64,000 nucleotides of DNA from CAVROT01 sp963722905 (lineage in GTDB: Bacteria; Pseudomonadota; Alphaproteobacteria; Rhodobacterales; Rhodobacteraceae). This document shows positions 19,979 through 28,962 of this stretch, in pieces. Numbering within the stretch: position 1 is the first letter of the stretch; each line of letters begins with the position of its first letter. The stretch covers positions 284,876 to 348,875 of the forward strand of contig CAVROT010000006.1 in NCBI GenBank assembly GCA_963722905.1, in the 5' to 3' direction. The position numbers and the translations under genes are program-made. Under the pieces are notes generated by a model that was not told the DNA's origin, did not search any database, and saw nothing but the letters and a program-made list of their open reading frames with translations.

Positions 19979-20807
19979 CCTCCGGTGGCGGCATCCGGCC
20001 GCCGCGCAGGTTCACCTGCAAGGCATGCAGCATCAGTCTCGGCAGTGGCAGCGTGGCATCCCGTGCCTCGCGCAGGGCGACGAAATCGTCGCGGCCGCGC
20101 CCGCCGCCGACATGCGGATTACGGGCGACGTGATCGGCCACAGTCGCCTCCCATGCCGGGGTATCGCGCTCTTGCGTGCAATAGTCGTGCCCGACGAAGA
20201 CCCGCGTGCCGCCGGGCAGGGCGAGGATGGCGGCGATGGAGTCCCAAAGCGCCCCGGCGCTGCCGCCCGGAAAATCCGCCCGGGAGGTGCCGACATCGAC
20301 ATGCATGAGCGTGTCCGCCACGATGGCCGCATCGCCCGCGACCAAAGCGATGGTGGCCAGCGTGTGCCCCGGTACCAGCATGACGCGGGCATCCAGCGAT
20401 CCGATGGTCAGTGTCTCGCCATCCTCCAGCAGCCGGTCGTGATCGCGGGCGGTATCGAAGGCTCCGGGCAGGTTGTAGATTCCCGACCAGATCCCGGCGA
20501 TCTCTGCGCATAATGCCCCCGTGGCCGTCGGCGCGCCGGTCTGGCCGTGCAGCCAGTGTGCGGCGGTCAGATGGTCGGCGTGGGGGTGGGTGTCGACGAT
20601 CCACCCGACCGTCAGCCCCTCGCGCGCGACGGTGTCGAGGATGGCCCGAGCGGTGTCGGTCGTGACAGCGCCGCTGGCGGCGTCGAAGTCCAGCACAGGG
20701 TCGACGATGGCGCAGGACTTCGTGGCGTCGTCGATCAACAGGTACTGGCAGGATCCCGTCGGCGCGTGGTGGTGGCAGATGACGCGCGGGGATGGGTCGG
20801 TCGTCAT
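19935..20807 (-). CDS. MBL-fold hydrolase, ETHE1/persulfide dioxygenase-like
   Basis: The 290-residue protein is a metallo-beta-lactamase-fold enzyme of the ETHE1-like group. Its metal motif THPHADH (His74, His76, Asp78, His79) and later PGHT and GHDY motifs match glyoxalase II/persulfide dioxygenases. Family members oxidise glutathione persulfide or hydrolyse thioesters; the specific substrate here is inferred only. I chose the ATG at 20807 (MTTDPSP) since the protein then starts just before the conserved CHHHAPTGSCQYLL segment. The frame to 21020 is a shadow of engB. Confidence 0.85.
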   Translation of the reverse strand: MTTDPSPRVICHHHAPTGSCQYLLIDDATKSCAIVDPVLDFDAASGAVTTDTARAILDTVAREGLTVGWIVDTHPHADHLTAAHWLHGQTGAPTATGALCAEIAGIWSGIYNLPGAFDTARDHDRLLEDGETLTIGSLDARVMLVPGHTLATIALVAGDAAIVADTLMHVDVGTSRADFPGGSAGALWDSIAAILALPGGTRVFVGHDYCTQERDTPAWEATVADHVARNPHVGGGRGRDDFVALREARDATLPLPRLMLHALQVNLRGGRMPPPEDDGHSYLRIPLDRF

Positions 20808-20874
20808 GTCCTGCGGCACCTCGTCAAGCTTGCCCGATCCTATCTTGCGGGACGGGCGGCGGCAAACGCGAGGG

Positions 20875-21522
20875 CTATTCCAGCGCCGCGACGACGCCGC
20901 GAAGCGCGGCGATCCCCTCGCCCGTCTCGGACGAGGTGACGACCAGCTCGGGGTAGGCGGCCGGGTGCTTCGACAGGCCGTCGCGCACCTGATCGAGCGT
21001 GCGCTCGCGTGCGGCGGCACCGATCTTGTCGATCTTGGTCAGCACGGCCTGGAACGTGACGGCCGAGCGGTCGAGGAGGTCCATGATCCCGTCGTCCACC
21101 GTCTTGATCCCGTGGCGCGAGTCGATCAGCACGAAAGCGCGGCGCAGGGTGGGCCGACCCGAGAGGTATTCGCGCATCACGGCCTGCCAGCCGGCCACGA
21201 CCTTTACCGGCGCGTTTGCAAAGCCGTAGCCGGGCAGGTCCACGAGGTAGAGATCGCCCGCGGTGAAGAAGTTGATCTCCTGCGTCCGGCCGGGGGTGTT
21301 CGACGCACGCGCGAGGCCCTTCCGGCCGGTCAGCGCGTTTATGAGGCTGGACTTGCCGACGTTGGAGCGCCCGGCAAAGCAGACCTCGATCCGGTCGGCG
21401 GGGGGCAGGCCGTCCATCGCGACGACGCCCTTCACGAACGCCGTCTCTCCGGCGAAGATCAGGCGCCCCGCTTCGCGCGCATCCTCGGACGGGTCGGCTT
21501 CGGGGAAGGGGAGGCGGTTCAA
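20875..21522 (-). CDS. engB: Ribosome biogenesis GTPase EngB (YihA/YsxC)
   Basis: EngB is an essential GTPase for 50S subunit assembly. The 215-residue product shows G1 GRSNVGKSS, G2 around NTPGRTQEINFF, G3 DLPGYGFA, G4 TKIDK and G5 TSSETGEGI. The only start consistent with the family N terminus (NRLPFPEADP) is TTG at 21522, which overlaps the stop of the MOSC gene as TTGA. The open frame continues to 22245, but that part is a shadow of the MOSC gene. The chain yidC-MOSC-engB is translationally coupled. Confidence 0.93.
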   Translation of the reverse strand: MNRLPFPEADPSEDAREAGRLIFAGETAFVKGVVAMDGLPPADRIEVCFAGRSNVGKSSLINALTGRKGLARASNTPGRTQEINFFTAGDLYLVDLPGYGFANAPVKVVAGWQAVMREYLSGRPTLRRAFVLIDSRHGIKTVDDGIMDLLDRSAVTFQAVLTKIDKIGAAARERTLDQVRDGLSKHPAAYPELVVTSSETGEGIAALRGVVAALE

Positions 21523-22268
21523 GGCGTTTCGACCGTATCGCCCGCAGACACGGTTCCGGCCGCCGTGACGGTCGCGTAGACGCCGCAGTCGCGATGTCCC
21601 CAGCCGTCGCGCAGTGCCGACAGGACGTCGGCGTCGCGTTCGCCGGTTGCCGGGTCCGCCTCGGTCGCACGGCAGCGTTCGATGCGCCCGGTCACGTGCA
21701 GGCGGACGCCGCCCAGGACGATGCCGCGGCCGACCCAGTCGAATTCGGCCCACGGCGTGCCGCCGTCGATGACGATGTTGCCCCGGAACCGCCCCGCATC
21801 GAGGTCGCCCCGCCCCAGCCGCGCCGCGATCTCGCGCAGGGTGGGCAGGGCAATGATCGACAGCGACGCGACGCCGTTGTCGGGCATGCCCGTCGCCGCC
21901 GGCGCGGCCACCACGCGGGCCGGCCCCGGGCGGTCGTCGGGCCAGAACCGGCGCGCCCAGTCGATCAGGGCAGCGCCGTCCTGCGGCAGGTACAGCGGTC
22001 TGGTGGGCGCCGCATCCGGGTGCGAAAAGCTCATGCGGCGGTTGCCATGCGTCGTGACGCGCACCGCCGCCAGCGCCGGGCCCGAGGCGACCTGGAGGAA
22101 ATTGCGCCGCGGCTGCCAGTCGTCGATATCCGGCGCCGCGTCGTTCAGGACGGCGAAGGCCCGGTCGCCCGGCATCGGCCCGCCCGTGTCCAGAGCCACC
22201 CGGTCGACCGCCTCTCGCCCGATGCCTTTGACCGGATACCGCCAAAGGCCGACGACCCGGCAGGTCAC
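21519..22268 (-). CDS. MOSC domain-containing protein
   Basis: The 249-residue protein has an N-terminal MOSC beta-barrel (start VTCRVVGLWRYPVKG). The MOSC domain proper follows, with the invariant Cys in the ERCRATEADP segment, which binds the molybdenum cofactor in mARC-like proteins and XdhC-type sulfurases. The substrate is unknown. It starts at GTG 22268, overlapping the yidC stop (GTGA), and is followed by engB. The long open frame reaching 23627 is a shadow of yidC. Confidence 0.88.
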   Translation of the reverse strand: MTCRVVGLWRYPVKGIGREAVDRVALDTGGPMPGDRAFAVLNDAAPDIDDWQPRRNFLQVASGPALAAVRVTTHGNRRMSFSHPDAAPTRPLYLPQDGAALIDWARRFWPDDRPGPARVVAAPAATGMPDNGVASLSIIALPTLREIAARLGRGDLDAGRFRGNIVIDGGTPWAEFDWVGRGIVLGGVRLHVTGRIERCRATEADPATGERDADVLSALRDGWGHRDCGVYATVTAAGTVSAGDTVETP

Positions 22269-24082
22269 TTGGCGTCCGACTTCTTGCGTTTGAAGCTGCG
22301 GATGATGTTGCCGAACACGTCCGGCTTGTACCCCTGGCTGCGCATGATGAGGTACTGCTGGGTGAACGTGATCGTGTTGTTCGCGATCCAGTACAGCACC
22401 AGCCCGCTGGCGAAGCTGCCCAGCATGAACATGAACACCCACGGCATGAAGGCGAAGATCATCGCCTGCGTCGGATCGGTGGGCGCCGGGTTCAGCTTTT
22501 GCTGGATCCACATCGAGATGCCGAGGAGAATCGGCAGAACGCCCAGCGAGAAGATGAAGAAGATCGAACCGGGATCGGGCGTGTCGTAGGGCAGCAGGCC
22601 GAAGAGGTTCAGGATCGACGACGGATCCGGCGCGCTGAGGTCGCGGATCCAGGCCAGCCACGGCGCGTGCCGTAGCTCGATCGTGACGAATATGACCTTG
22701 TAGAGCGAAAAGAAGATCGGGATCTGAAGCAGGATCGGCAGACAGCCCGAGGCCGGATTCACCTTGTTGTCCTTGTAGAGCTTCATCATCCCCTGCTGAA
22801 GCTTCTGGCGGTCGTCGCCGGACCGCTCCTTCAGCTTCTCCATCTCCGGCTGGAGCTCCTTCATCTTGGCCATCGAGACGTAGGACTTGTAGGCCAGCGG
22901 AAAGAGCACCGCCTTGATCAGCAGGGTCAGGACGATGATCGACCAGCCCATGTTGCCGATGTAGACGTTGAGGAAGTGCAGAACGTAGAAGATCGGCTTG
23001 GTCAGGAAGAAGAAGATCCCCCAGTCGATGCTGTCGAGGAAGCCGGGGATGCCCTCGTCCAGCTCGTAGCTGCGCAGCGTCTCCCACTCCTTGGCGCCGG
23101 CGAAGAGTCGGGTCGTGGTGGTGGCCGTGGCGCCCGGCGCGATGTCGATGGCGGGCTCGCGCGCCTCGATCTGGTAGATGTCGGCGCCGGGGACGTATTT
23201 CACGACCGAGGCAAAGGGTTCGCCCTGCGTGGGCACCAGCGTGGTCATCCAGTACTTGTCGGTGAACCCGATCCAGCCGTCCTGCGCAACCTCGATGACG
23301 TCGGCTGGCGTGCCCTCGCGCGCCACGGTGTCGAGGTCGGGCATGTCGTCGTAGTCGATCTCCTGCAACTCGCCATCGGACCGTCGCACGACGCCCTCGT
23401 GCAGGATGAAGAACCCGACGACGTCGGGTTCGTTGTGCCGTGCGACGATGCCGTAGGGGGCCATCCGCACGGACGCGTCGCCGGTGTTCTCGACCGTCTG
23501 GTCGACGGTGAACATGTAGCGGTCGTCGACCGAGATGGTGCGCGTGAAGGTCAGGCCGCTGCCGTTGTCCCAGCGCAGCGTTACCGGCGTATCGGTTGTC
23601 AGGCGCGCGCCCTCCGCGGCCTCCCACGGGGTGGTGGCACCGGGGACGTCGTCAAAGCCCAGCGCGCCGCCCGGCGCCCATCCGAAGAGGGCGTAGTAGG
23701 ACTGCGGCGATCCGACGGGCGCCAGCAGATCGACGATAGGCGAGCCGGGTTCCAGCGTATCGCGGTAGTTCTTGAGCGCCAGTTCGTCGATTCGTCCCCC
23801 GGTCAGAGAGATCGAGCCGGCCAGCGACGGGGTGTCGATGGGAAGTCGCGGCGCCTCGGTCACTTCGGCGGGTGCGGCTGTCGCGGGGGCGGCGGCACTG
23901 CCACCGGCGGCGGGCGGCGGGGGCGCTATGGCGGTATCGGATCCGGGCTGCTGCACCGTCGTCTCTGGCGGCAGGAGCGGCGCGTCGACCTGCGCCTCGG
24001 GCGGGAACAGCAGGAACCACACCAGGATGACGAGAAAGCTCAGCGCCGTCGCGAGGACGAGGTTCCTGTTCTGATTGTCCAT
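22265..24082 (-). CDS. yidC: Membrane protein insertase YidC
   Basis: YidC inserts and folds inner-membrane proteins, alone or with SecYEG. The 605-residue protein has an N-terminal anchor (residues 9-25), a large periplasmic beta-sandwich domain with a Pro/Ala-rich linker, and the conserved five-helix core at the C terminus. It ends in a Lys-rich tail (FKRKKSDAK). The family start MDNQNRN fixes the ATG at 24082; an upstream ATG at 24115 is possible but not conserved. It belongs to the classic rpmH-rnpA-yidD-yidC block. Confidence 0.97.
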   Translation of the reverse strand: MDNQNRNLVLATALSFLVILVWFLLFPPEAQVDAPLLPPETTVQQPGSDTAIAPPPPAAGGSAAAPATAAPAEVTEAPRLPIDTPSLAGSISLTGGRIDELALKNYRDTLEPGSPIVDLLAPVGSPQSYYALFGWAPGGALGFDDVPGATTPWEAAEGARLTTDTPVTLRWDNGSGLTFTRTISVDDRYMFTVDQTVENTGDASVRMAPYGIVARHNEPDVVGFFILHEGVVRRSDGELQEIDYDDMPDLDTVAREGTPADVIEVAQDGWIGFTDKYWMTTLVPTQGEPFASVVKYVPGADIYQIEAREPAIDIAPGATATTTTRLFAGAKEWETLRSYELDEGIPGFLDSIDWGIFFFLTKPIFYVLHFLNVYIGNMGWSIIVLTLLIKAVLFPLAYKSYVSMAKMKELQPEMEKLKERSGDDRQKLQQGMMKLYKDNKVNPASGCLPILLQIPIFFSLYKVIFVTIELRHAPWLAWIRDLSAPDPSSILNLFGLLPYDTPDPGSIFFIFSLGVLPILLGISMWIQQKLNPAPTDPTQAMIFAFMPWVFMFMLGSFASGLVLYWIANNTITFTQQYLIMRSQGYKPDVFGNIIRSFKRKKSDAK

Positions 24083-24198
24083 TGGGAGGGACCGCCGCCT
24101 GTCATTCCGGGTCATGGCGCTTCAACAGGCCACCGGGCCAAAGGTCAAGGCGTTTCCCCGCGTCCGGCCCGGGGTCTGCCGCCCCTGCAGGCCGCCCA

Positions 24199-24456
24199 TC
24201 AGGGCCGGTCGACAGACCCTGCGCGGTGTGCGGGACGGGGCGGCACGTCGTCGACGCCGGCAGCGCCCCAGGGATGGCAGCGAAGCACCCGACCGACGGC
24301 CAGAAGACCGCCCCGCACCGCTCCGTGACGCTCCATCGCCTCCAGCGCATAGGCCGAGCATGAGGGATCGTAGCGGCAGTGCATCCCGACCCATGGACTG
24401 AACAGTGCCCGGTAGGCCCGCACGGGAAGGGCCAGCAGGCGCGCCGCCAGGCTCAT
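24199..24456 (-). CDS. yidD: Membrane protein insertion efficiency factor YidD
   Basis: A short basic protein (85 residues) that assists YidC-dependent insertion. The conserved core SPWVGMHCRYDPSCSAYALEAM with its paired Cys residues, followed by RCHPW, is diagnostic. The ATG at 24456 overlaps the rnpA stop (ATGA), which fixes the start. The 116 bases between yidD and yidC hold no gene. Confidence 0.94.
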   Translation of the reverse strand: MSLAARLLALPVRAYRALFSPWVGMHCRYDPSCSAYALEAMERHGAVRGGLLAVGRVLRCHPWGAAGVDDVPPRPAHRAGSVDRP

Positions 24457-24806
24457 CCGTGGACCCGCCCCAGTGCGCGGCGCAGGTCCGCCACAAGGGT
24501 CGTGTAGGTCAGCGAAGCGGTGGCCGTCGCGCGACCGATCAGCACGTAGTCCCATCCGGGGCGCGCCGAGCTTGGAAGGACCTCGCGCGCGACAGCACGG
24601 AGCCGCCGCTTTGCGCGATTGCGGGCCACCGCATTGCCGACCTTGCGCGAACAGGTAAAGCCGCAACGAACCACGCCCGCCGCATCGGGGCGGCGTCTGG
24701 CCTGGAGGACGAACCCGGGCATCCGCACCGCGGCCGCGCGTGCGGCGGCCACGAACTCCGACCGTTTGCGCAGGCGGTCCGGCGGTGCGCCCCGCACGTC
24801 CGCCAT
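24453..24806 (-). CDS. rnpA: Ribonuclease P protein component RnpA
   Basis: RnpA is the protein subunit of RNase P, which matures tRNA 5' ends together with the rnpB RNA. The 117-residue protein has the basic RNR motif in GNAVARNRAKRRLRA and the start LRKRSEF typical of the family. It lies directly downstream of rpmH with an 8-base gap and overlaps yidD. Confidence 0.95.
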   Translation of the reverse strand: MADVRGAPPDRLRKRSEFVAAARAAAVRMPGFVLQARRRPDAAGVVRCGFTCSRKVGNAVARNRAKRRLRAVAREVLPSSARPGWDYVLIGRATATASLTYTTLVADLRRALGRVHG

Positions 24807-24814
24807 CGCGGGTG

Positions 24815-24952
24815 TCAGGCGCTCAGCGACTTGCGACCGCGGGCACGGCGCGCGTTCAGGATCTTGCGGCCGGCCTTGGTGGCCATCCGCGCGCGGAACC
24901 CGTGACGACGCTTGCGCACGAGGTTCGACGGCTGGAAGGTGCGTTTCGTCAT
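24815..24952 (-). CDS. rpmH: 50S ribosomal protein L34
   Basis: The 45-residue basic protein matches L34 throughout: [18 protein letters not shown] at the start and [11 protein letters not shown] at the end. It has one residue more than usual because of an MTK rather than MK start. It is the first gene of rpmH-rnpA-yidD-yidC and is preceded by a promoter at 25012-25039. Confidence 0.97.
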
Positions 24953-25011
24953 TCCCGGGTCTCCGTCCTTCGGGCGCGATGCCGTGCGCGCCCCGTCAAT
25001 CGAAAGCCGGG

Positions 25012-25039
25012 GCTTAGGACCGCCCGTCCCCGATGTCAA
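25012..25039 (-). promoter_or_regulatory. Probable rpmH promoter
   Basis: On the minus strand a perfect TTGACA (25034-25039) is followed after 16 bases by CTAAGC (25012-25017), about 60 bases upstream of rpmH. Position and the exact -35 fit a strong housekeeping promoter; the -10 is weak. Confidence 0.5.
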
Positions 25040-25147
25040 CGAGACTTGGGGGTGTTCCCGGCGCCTTTCGCCCCGATGCCGCGGCATGCCGCCTCCGCCC
25101 GGGTCAACCTGTCGTGAGGGCACTGTCGCGGTGCGGCCCGGCGCGGC

Positions 25148-25930
25148 ATGTGTGAGACGACCCATCCTAAGGATACCGGCGTGACCGCACCCAGCCCCGA
25201 CATGCCGCAGGACCCGACCCGCCGCCCGACCCTGCTGCGCCACGCCCCCCTTGTCGCCATCGCCGTCGTCGCGGCCATCGGCGCGTTTACCCTGCGCGAC
25301 TGGCTGAGCTTCGAGACGCTGGCCCAGAACCGCGAACGCCTGGTCGCGTTTCGCGACGCGAACTACCTGGGCACCCTGGCCGCGTTCGTGGCGGCCTACG
25401 TCGCCATCGTCGCCTTCTCGCTGCCCGGCGCCACTGTCGCCACGCTGACGGGCGGGTTCCTTTTCGCGACCTTCCCCGGTGCCCTCTACAACGTGACGGC
25501 GGCGACGATGGGCGCGATGGCGATCTTTCTTGCCGCGCGCTGGGGGCTCGGTGCCCGCCTCGCCGCGCGGATGGATGCGCAGGGCGGCGCCGTCCGGCGC
25601 ATCAAGGACGGCATCGACGAGAACCAGTGGTCCATGCTGTTTCTCATACGCCTCGTGCCGGCGGTGCCCTTCTTCGTCGCGAACCTAGTGCCGGCGCTGG
25701 TGGAGGTGCCGCTGTCCCGCTTTGCCATATCGACGTTCCTCGGGATCATCCCCGGCGCGGTCGTCTATACCTCGGTCGGCGCCGGGCTGGGCGCGGTCTT
25801 CGCGGCGGGCGACACCCCGGACCTCGGCATCATATTCGAGCCGCATATCCTGATGCCCATTCTGGGGCTCTGCGCGCTGGCGCTTCTGCCCGTGGTCGTC
25901 CGCGCCGTGCGGGGGCGGGCGGGCGCGTGA
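25148..25930 (+). CDS. TVP38/TMEM64 (VTT domain) family membrane protein
   Basis: The 260-residue protein has a polar N terminus and about five transmembrane helices. The VTT/SNARE-associated core includes the conserved [18 protein letters not shown] and [17 protein letters not shown] segments, whose re-entrant loops are typical of DedA/TVP38 lipid-scramblase-like proteins. The exact cargo is unknown. The start is uncertain: ATG 25148, GTG 25181 or ATG 25202. The stop overlaps the next GTG start (GTGA), and the pairing with a flavin disulfide oxidoreductase is seen in many bacteria, sometimes as a fusion. Confidence 0.85.
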
Positions 25931-27348
25931 ACCGGCGGATCGAAACGGACCTCTGCGTGATCGGAGCCGGCTCCGGCGGGCTGAGCGTCGCGGCCGGGGC
26001 GGTGCAGATGGGCGCCCGCGTGGTCCTGATCGAGGGGCACAAGATGGGTGGCGACTGCCTGAACTACGGCTGCGTGCCCTCCAAGGCGCTGATCGCCGCG
26101 GCGCGACAGGCCCACGCCATGGGGCGGGGGGCGCCCTTCGGCGTCGCGCCACAGCCGGCCGACGTCGACTTCGCGGCCGCCAAGGACCACGTCGCGCGCG
26201 TCATCGCCGCCATCGCCCCCGTCGACAGCCAGGAGCGGTTCGAGGGCCTGGGCTGCATCGTCATCCGCGATTGGGCCCGCTTCGTGTCGCGGACCGAAGT
26301 GCACGCCGGCGACACGACCGTCGCCGCGCGCCGCTTCGTCATCGCCACCGGGTCGGGGCCGCTGGTCCCACCGATCCCGGGACTGGACGCGGTGCCCTAC
26401 CTCACCAACGAGACGATCTTCGACCTGCGCGAGCGGCCGGAGCACCTGCTGATCGTCGGCGGCGGCCCCATCGGTATGGAAATGGCGCAGGCGCACCGTC
26501 GGCTGGGGTCGCGCGTCACCGTCATCGAAGGCGACCGCGCGCTGGCCAAGGACGACCCCGAGATGGCGGCGATCGTCCTCGACCGCCTGCGCGCCGAGGG
26601 GGTCGAGGTCGCCGAGGGGCAGGCGGTCACTTCGGTCTCGGGCCGGGACGGCGCCATCGTCGCCACCACCGGCGCCGGGTCGTACGAGGGCAGCCACATC
26701 CTGATCGCCGTGGGCCGCAAGGTGGCTCTGGAGCGGCTGGACCTCGACCGCGGCGGGATCGCGCATGACCGGGCGGTCCGCGTGGGGCCGGACCTGCGGT
26801 CCACGACCAACCGGCGGGTCTATGCCGTGGGCGACGCGGCGGGGGGGCTGCAGTTCACCCACGTCGCGGGCTACCACGCGGGGATCGTCGTGCGGTCCGC
26901 CGTCCTGGGGCTGCCCTTCGCGAGGGCCCGCACCGACCACCTGCCCTGGGCCACCTATACCGACCCCGAGCTGGCGCATGTCGGCCTGACCGAGGGGCAG
27001 GCGCGCAAACGGTTCGGGCGGCGGCTGGACGTGGTGCGGTTTCCCTATCGCGAGAACGACCGCGCCATCGCCAGCGGCGCGACGACGGGTCTGGTCAAGG
27101 TGATGGTCGCGCGCGGCCGTCCGGTGGGCGCCACCATCGTCGGCGCGCAGGCGGGCGAGCTGATCGCGATGTGGGCCATGGCGATCGCCAACCGCAGCCG
27201 CATGACGGCCATCGCCAACACGGTCCTGCCCTATCCGACCCTTTGCGAGATCAGCAAGCGAGCGGCAAGTGCGTGGTTCGCGCCGCGGTTGTTAGCCAGC
27301 GATGCGGTGAAACGGGCGGTGGGGCTGGTGCAGCGCTGGTTGCCGTGA
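25927..27348 (+). CDS. Pyridine nucleotide-disulfide oxidoreductase (Lpd/MerA-like)
   Basis: The 473-residue protein is a class-I flavoprotein disulfide reductase. It shows the FAD-binding motif VIGAGSGGLSVA, the redox-active pair in GGDCLNYGCVPSK (Cys44 and Cys49), the NAD(P) motif IVGGGPIGMEMA and the second FAD motif VYAVGDAA. The C-terminal dimer domain carries LPYPTLCEISKRA in place of the HAHPTLSE motif of true dihydrolipoamide dehydrogenase. It therefore belongs to the uncharacterised MerA/Lpd-like group rather than being an E3 subunit. The GTG start overlaps the TVP38 gene, implying coupled expression. Confidence 0.88.
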   Translation: MNRRIETDLCVIGAGSGGLSVAAGAVQMGARVVLIEGHKMGGDCLNYGCVPSKALIAAARQAHAMGRGAPFGVAPQPADVDFAAAKDHVARVIAAIAPVDSQERFEGLGCIVIRDWARFVSRTEVHAGDTTVAARRFVIATGSGPLVPPIPGLDAVPYLTNETIFDLRERPEHLLIVGGGPIGMEMAQAHRRLGSRVTVIEGDRALAKDDPEMAAIVLDRLRAEGVEVAEGQAVTSVSGRDGAIVATTGAGSYEGSHILIAVGRKVALERLDLDRGGIAHDRAVRVGPDLRSTTNRRVYAVGDAAGGLQFTHVAGYHAGIVVRSAVLGLPFARARTDHLPWATYTDPELAHVGLTEGQARKRFGRRLDVVRFPYRENDRAIASGATTGLVKVMVARGRPVGATIVGAQAGELIAMWAMAIANRSRMTAIANTVLPYPTLCEISKRAASAWFAPRLLASDAVKRAVGLVQRWLP

Positions 27349-27425
27349 AACCATCGCCGAAGGGACGCCGTGCCTGACCGTACGGCGGCCGCATACCGTC
27401 AAAGCCCGGGCTGGATCGCGCGATA

Positions 27426-28814
27426 ATGAATTCCCTCACGGGCCGCTTCCTCATCCTCACCACGGTCTTCGTGTTCCTGGCCGAGATCCTGATCTTCGTG
27501 CCGTCCGTCGCGCGCTTCCGCGAAGAGTATCTGCTGAACCGGCTGGAGCGGGCGCAGATCGCGTCGCTGGCGCTTCTGGCCGACGACATGCTGGACCCGG
27601 CTCTGGAATCCGAGCTGCTGGAGAACGCCGAGGTCTTCAACGTCGTCCTCGCCCGCGACCAGATGCGCCAGCTCGCGCTGTCCTCGCCCATCCCGACGCC
27701 CATCGACGCCACCTACGACCTGCGCGCGATGTCGGCTTTCGCGCTGATCCGCGACGCCATGGTCGACCTCGCCACGCCGCACGACCGGGTGATCCGCGTC
27801 ATCGGCGACCCCGTGCGCGAGGCCGGGCTGCTGATCGAGGTGACGATGGCCACCGCGCCGCTGCGCGCGGCGATGATCGACTACGGGCTGCGGATCCTCG
27901 CCCTGTCGGCCGTGATCTCGGTCGTGACGGCGTTGCTGCTGTTCCTCGCCGTGCGCCGGTTCCTGGTCACGCCGATCCGCAACCTGGTGGGCGCCATCGG
28001 GTCCTATGCCGCCGCGCCGGAGGACGCGCGCCGCATCATCGAACCGGCTGCCGGCGTGACCGAACTGCGGCAGGCCGAGGTGGCGCTGCGGTCGATGCAG
28101 ACCCAGCTGACCGGAGCGCTGCGCCAGAAGGACCGGCTGGCGCAACTGGGCAGCGCCGTCGCCAAGGTCAGCCACGACCTGCGCAACGTGCTGACGACGG
28201 CGCAACTCTTCGCCGACCGCATCGACGCGTCCGAGGATCCGGCCGTCGCCCGGATGGCGCCCAAGCTTATCAACTCGATCCGCCGCGCGGTGGGCATCTG
28301 CGAAGGGTCGCTGGCCTTCGGCCGCGCAGAAGAGCCGCCGCCCGCGCTGGCCCGCATCGCCCTGACCGAGGTGGTGGCCGACGTGCTGGATGGCGAACGG
28401 CTGGCCGCCGGCGATCACGACGTCAGCTTCTCCGAGGACGTGCCGCCCGGGCTGGTCCTGCGCGTCGATCCCGAACAACTCTACCGGATCCTGTCGAACC
28501 TCGTGCGCAACGCCCGACAGGCCATCGTATCGGGCGGCGCGCCGGGCGAGATCCTGATCCGCGGCGACGAAAAGGCCGAGGAATGGGCCATCACGGTCGC
28601 CGATACCGGCCCCGGCCTGCCGCCGATCGCGAAGGATAACCTCTTCACCGCCTTCCACGGCGGGACCAGCAAGGGCGGATCGGGTCTGGGCCTCGCCATC
28701 GCGGCCGAGCTGGCCCGCGGCCACGGCGGCCGGCTGGACCTCGCCCGCACGGGCCCCGACGGGACCGAGTTCGTGCTGCACCTGCCCAAGGGCATCGTCC
28801 CGCTGGAGGTCTGA
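27426..28814 (+). CDS. Sensor histidine kinase
   Basis: The 462-residue protein has two transmembrane helices (about 8-28 and 156-178) enclosing a 125-residue periplasmic sensor region. A HAMP-like linker, a DHp domain with phospho-acceptor His250 in KVSHDLRN, and a complete HATPase domain (N box LVRNARQA, G1 DTGPGLP, G2 GGSGLGLAI) follow. No response regulator gene is adjacent, so the partner and signal are unknown. It follows the oxidoreductase on the same strand after 77 bases and may share its regulation. Confidence 0.9.
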   Translation: MNSLTGRFLILTTVFVFLAEILIFVPSVARFREEYLLNRLERAQIASLALLADDMLDPALESELLENAEVFNVVLARDQMRQLALSSPIPTPIDATYDLRAMSAFALIRDAMVDLATPHDRVIRVIGDPVREAGLLIEVTMATAPLRAAMIDYGLRILALSAVISVVTALLLFLAVRRFLVTPIRNLVGAIGSYAAAPEDARRIIEPAAGVTELRQAEVALRSMQTQLTGALRQKDRLAQLGSAVAKVSHDLRNVLTTAQLFADRIDASEDPAVARMAPKLINSIRRAVGICEGSLAFGRAEEPPPALARIALTEVVADVLDGERLAAGDHDVSFSEDVPPGLVLRVDPEQLYRILSNLVRNARQAIVSGGAPGEILIRGDEKAEEWAITVADTGPGLPPIAKDNLFTAFHGGTSKGGSGLGLAIAAELARGHGGRLDLARTGPDGTEFVLHLPKGIVPLEV

Positions 28815-28883
28815 GCCGCGCCCGCCGGCCGGCCGGCGCCCCCTTGCAAACCTCCCGGCCGGTCGCTATCCCCACCCCACTTC

Positions 28884-28960
28884 GCGCTGGTAGCTCAGTT
28901 GGATAGAGTACTTGACTACGAATCAAGGGGTCGGGGGTTCGAATCCTCCCCAGCGCACCA
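28884..28960 (+). tRNA. tRNA-Arg (anticodon ACG)
   Basis: A 77-base cloverleaf: acceptor GCGCTGG/CCAGCGC, D-arm GCTC...GAGT, anticodon stem CTTGA/TCAAG with loop CTACGAA (anticodon ACG, read as ICG), T-loop TTCGAAT, and an encoded CCA at the 3' end. Immediately after its CCA begins a block of decayed mobile DNA, so the tRNA 3' end marks the border of the accessory island. Confidence 0.97.
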
Positions 28961-28962
28961 AC

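Noticed and set aside
22269..23627. Extension of the MOSC frame through yidC
   Set aside because: Overlaps yidC in another frame; the GTG at 22268 coupled to the yidC stop gives the conserved MOSC start.
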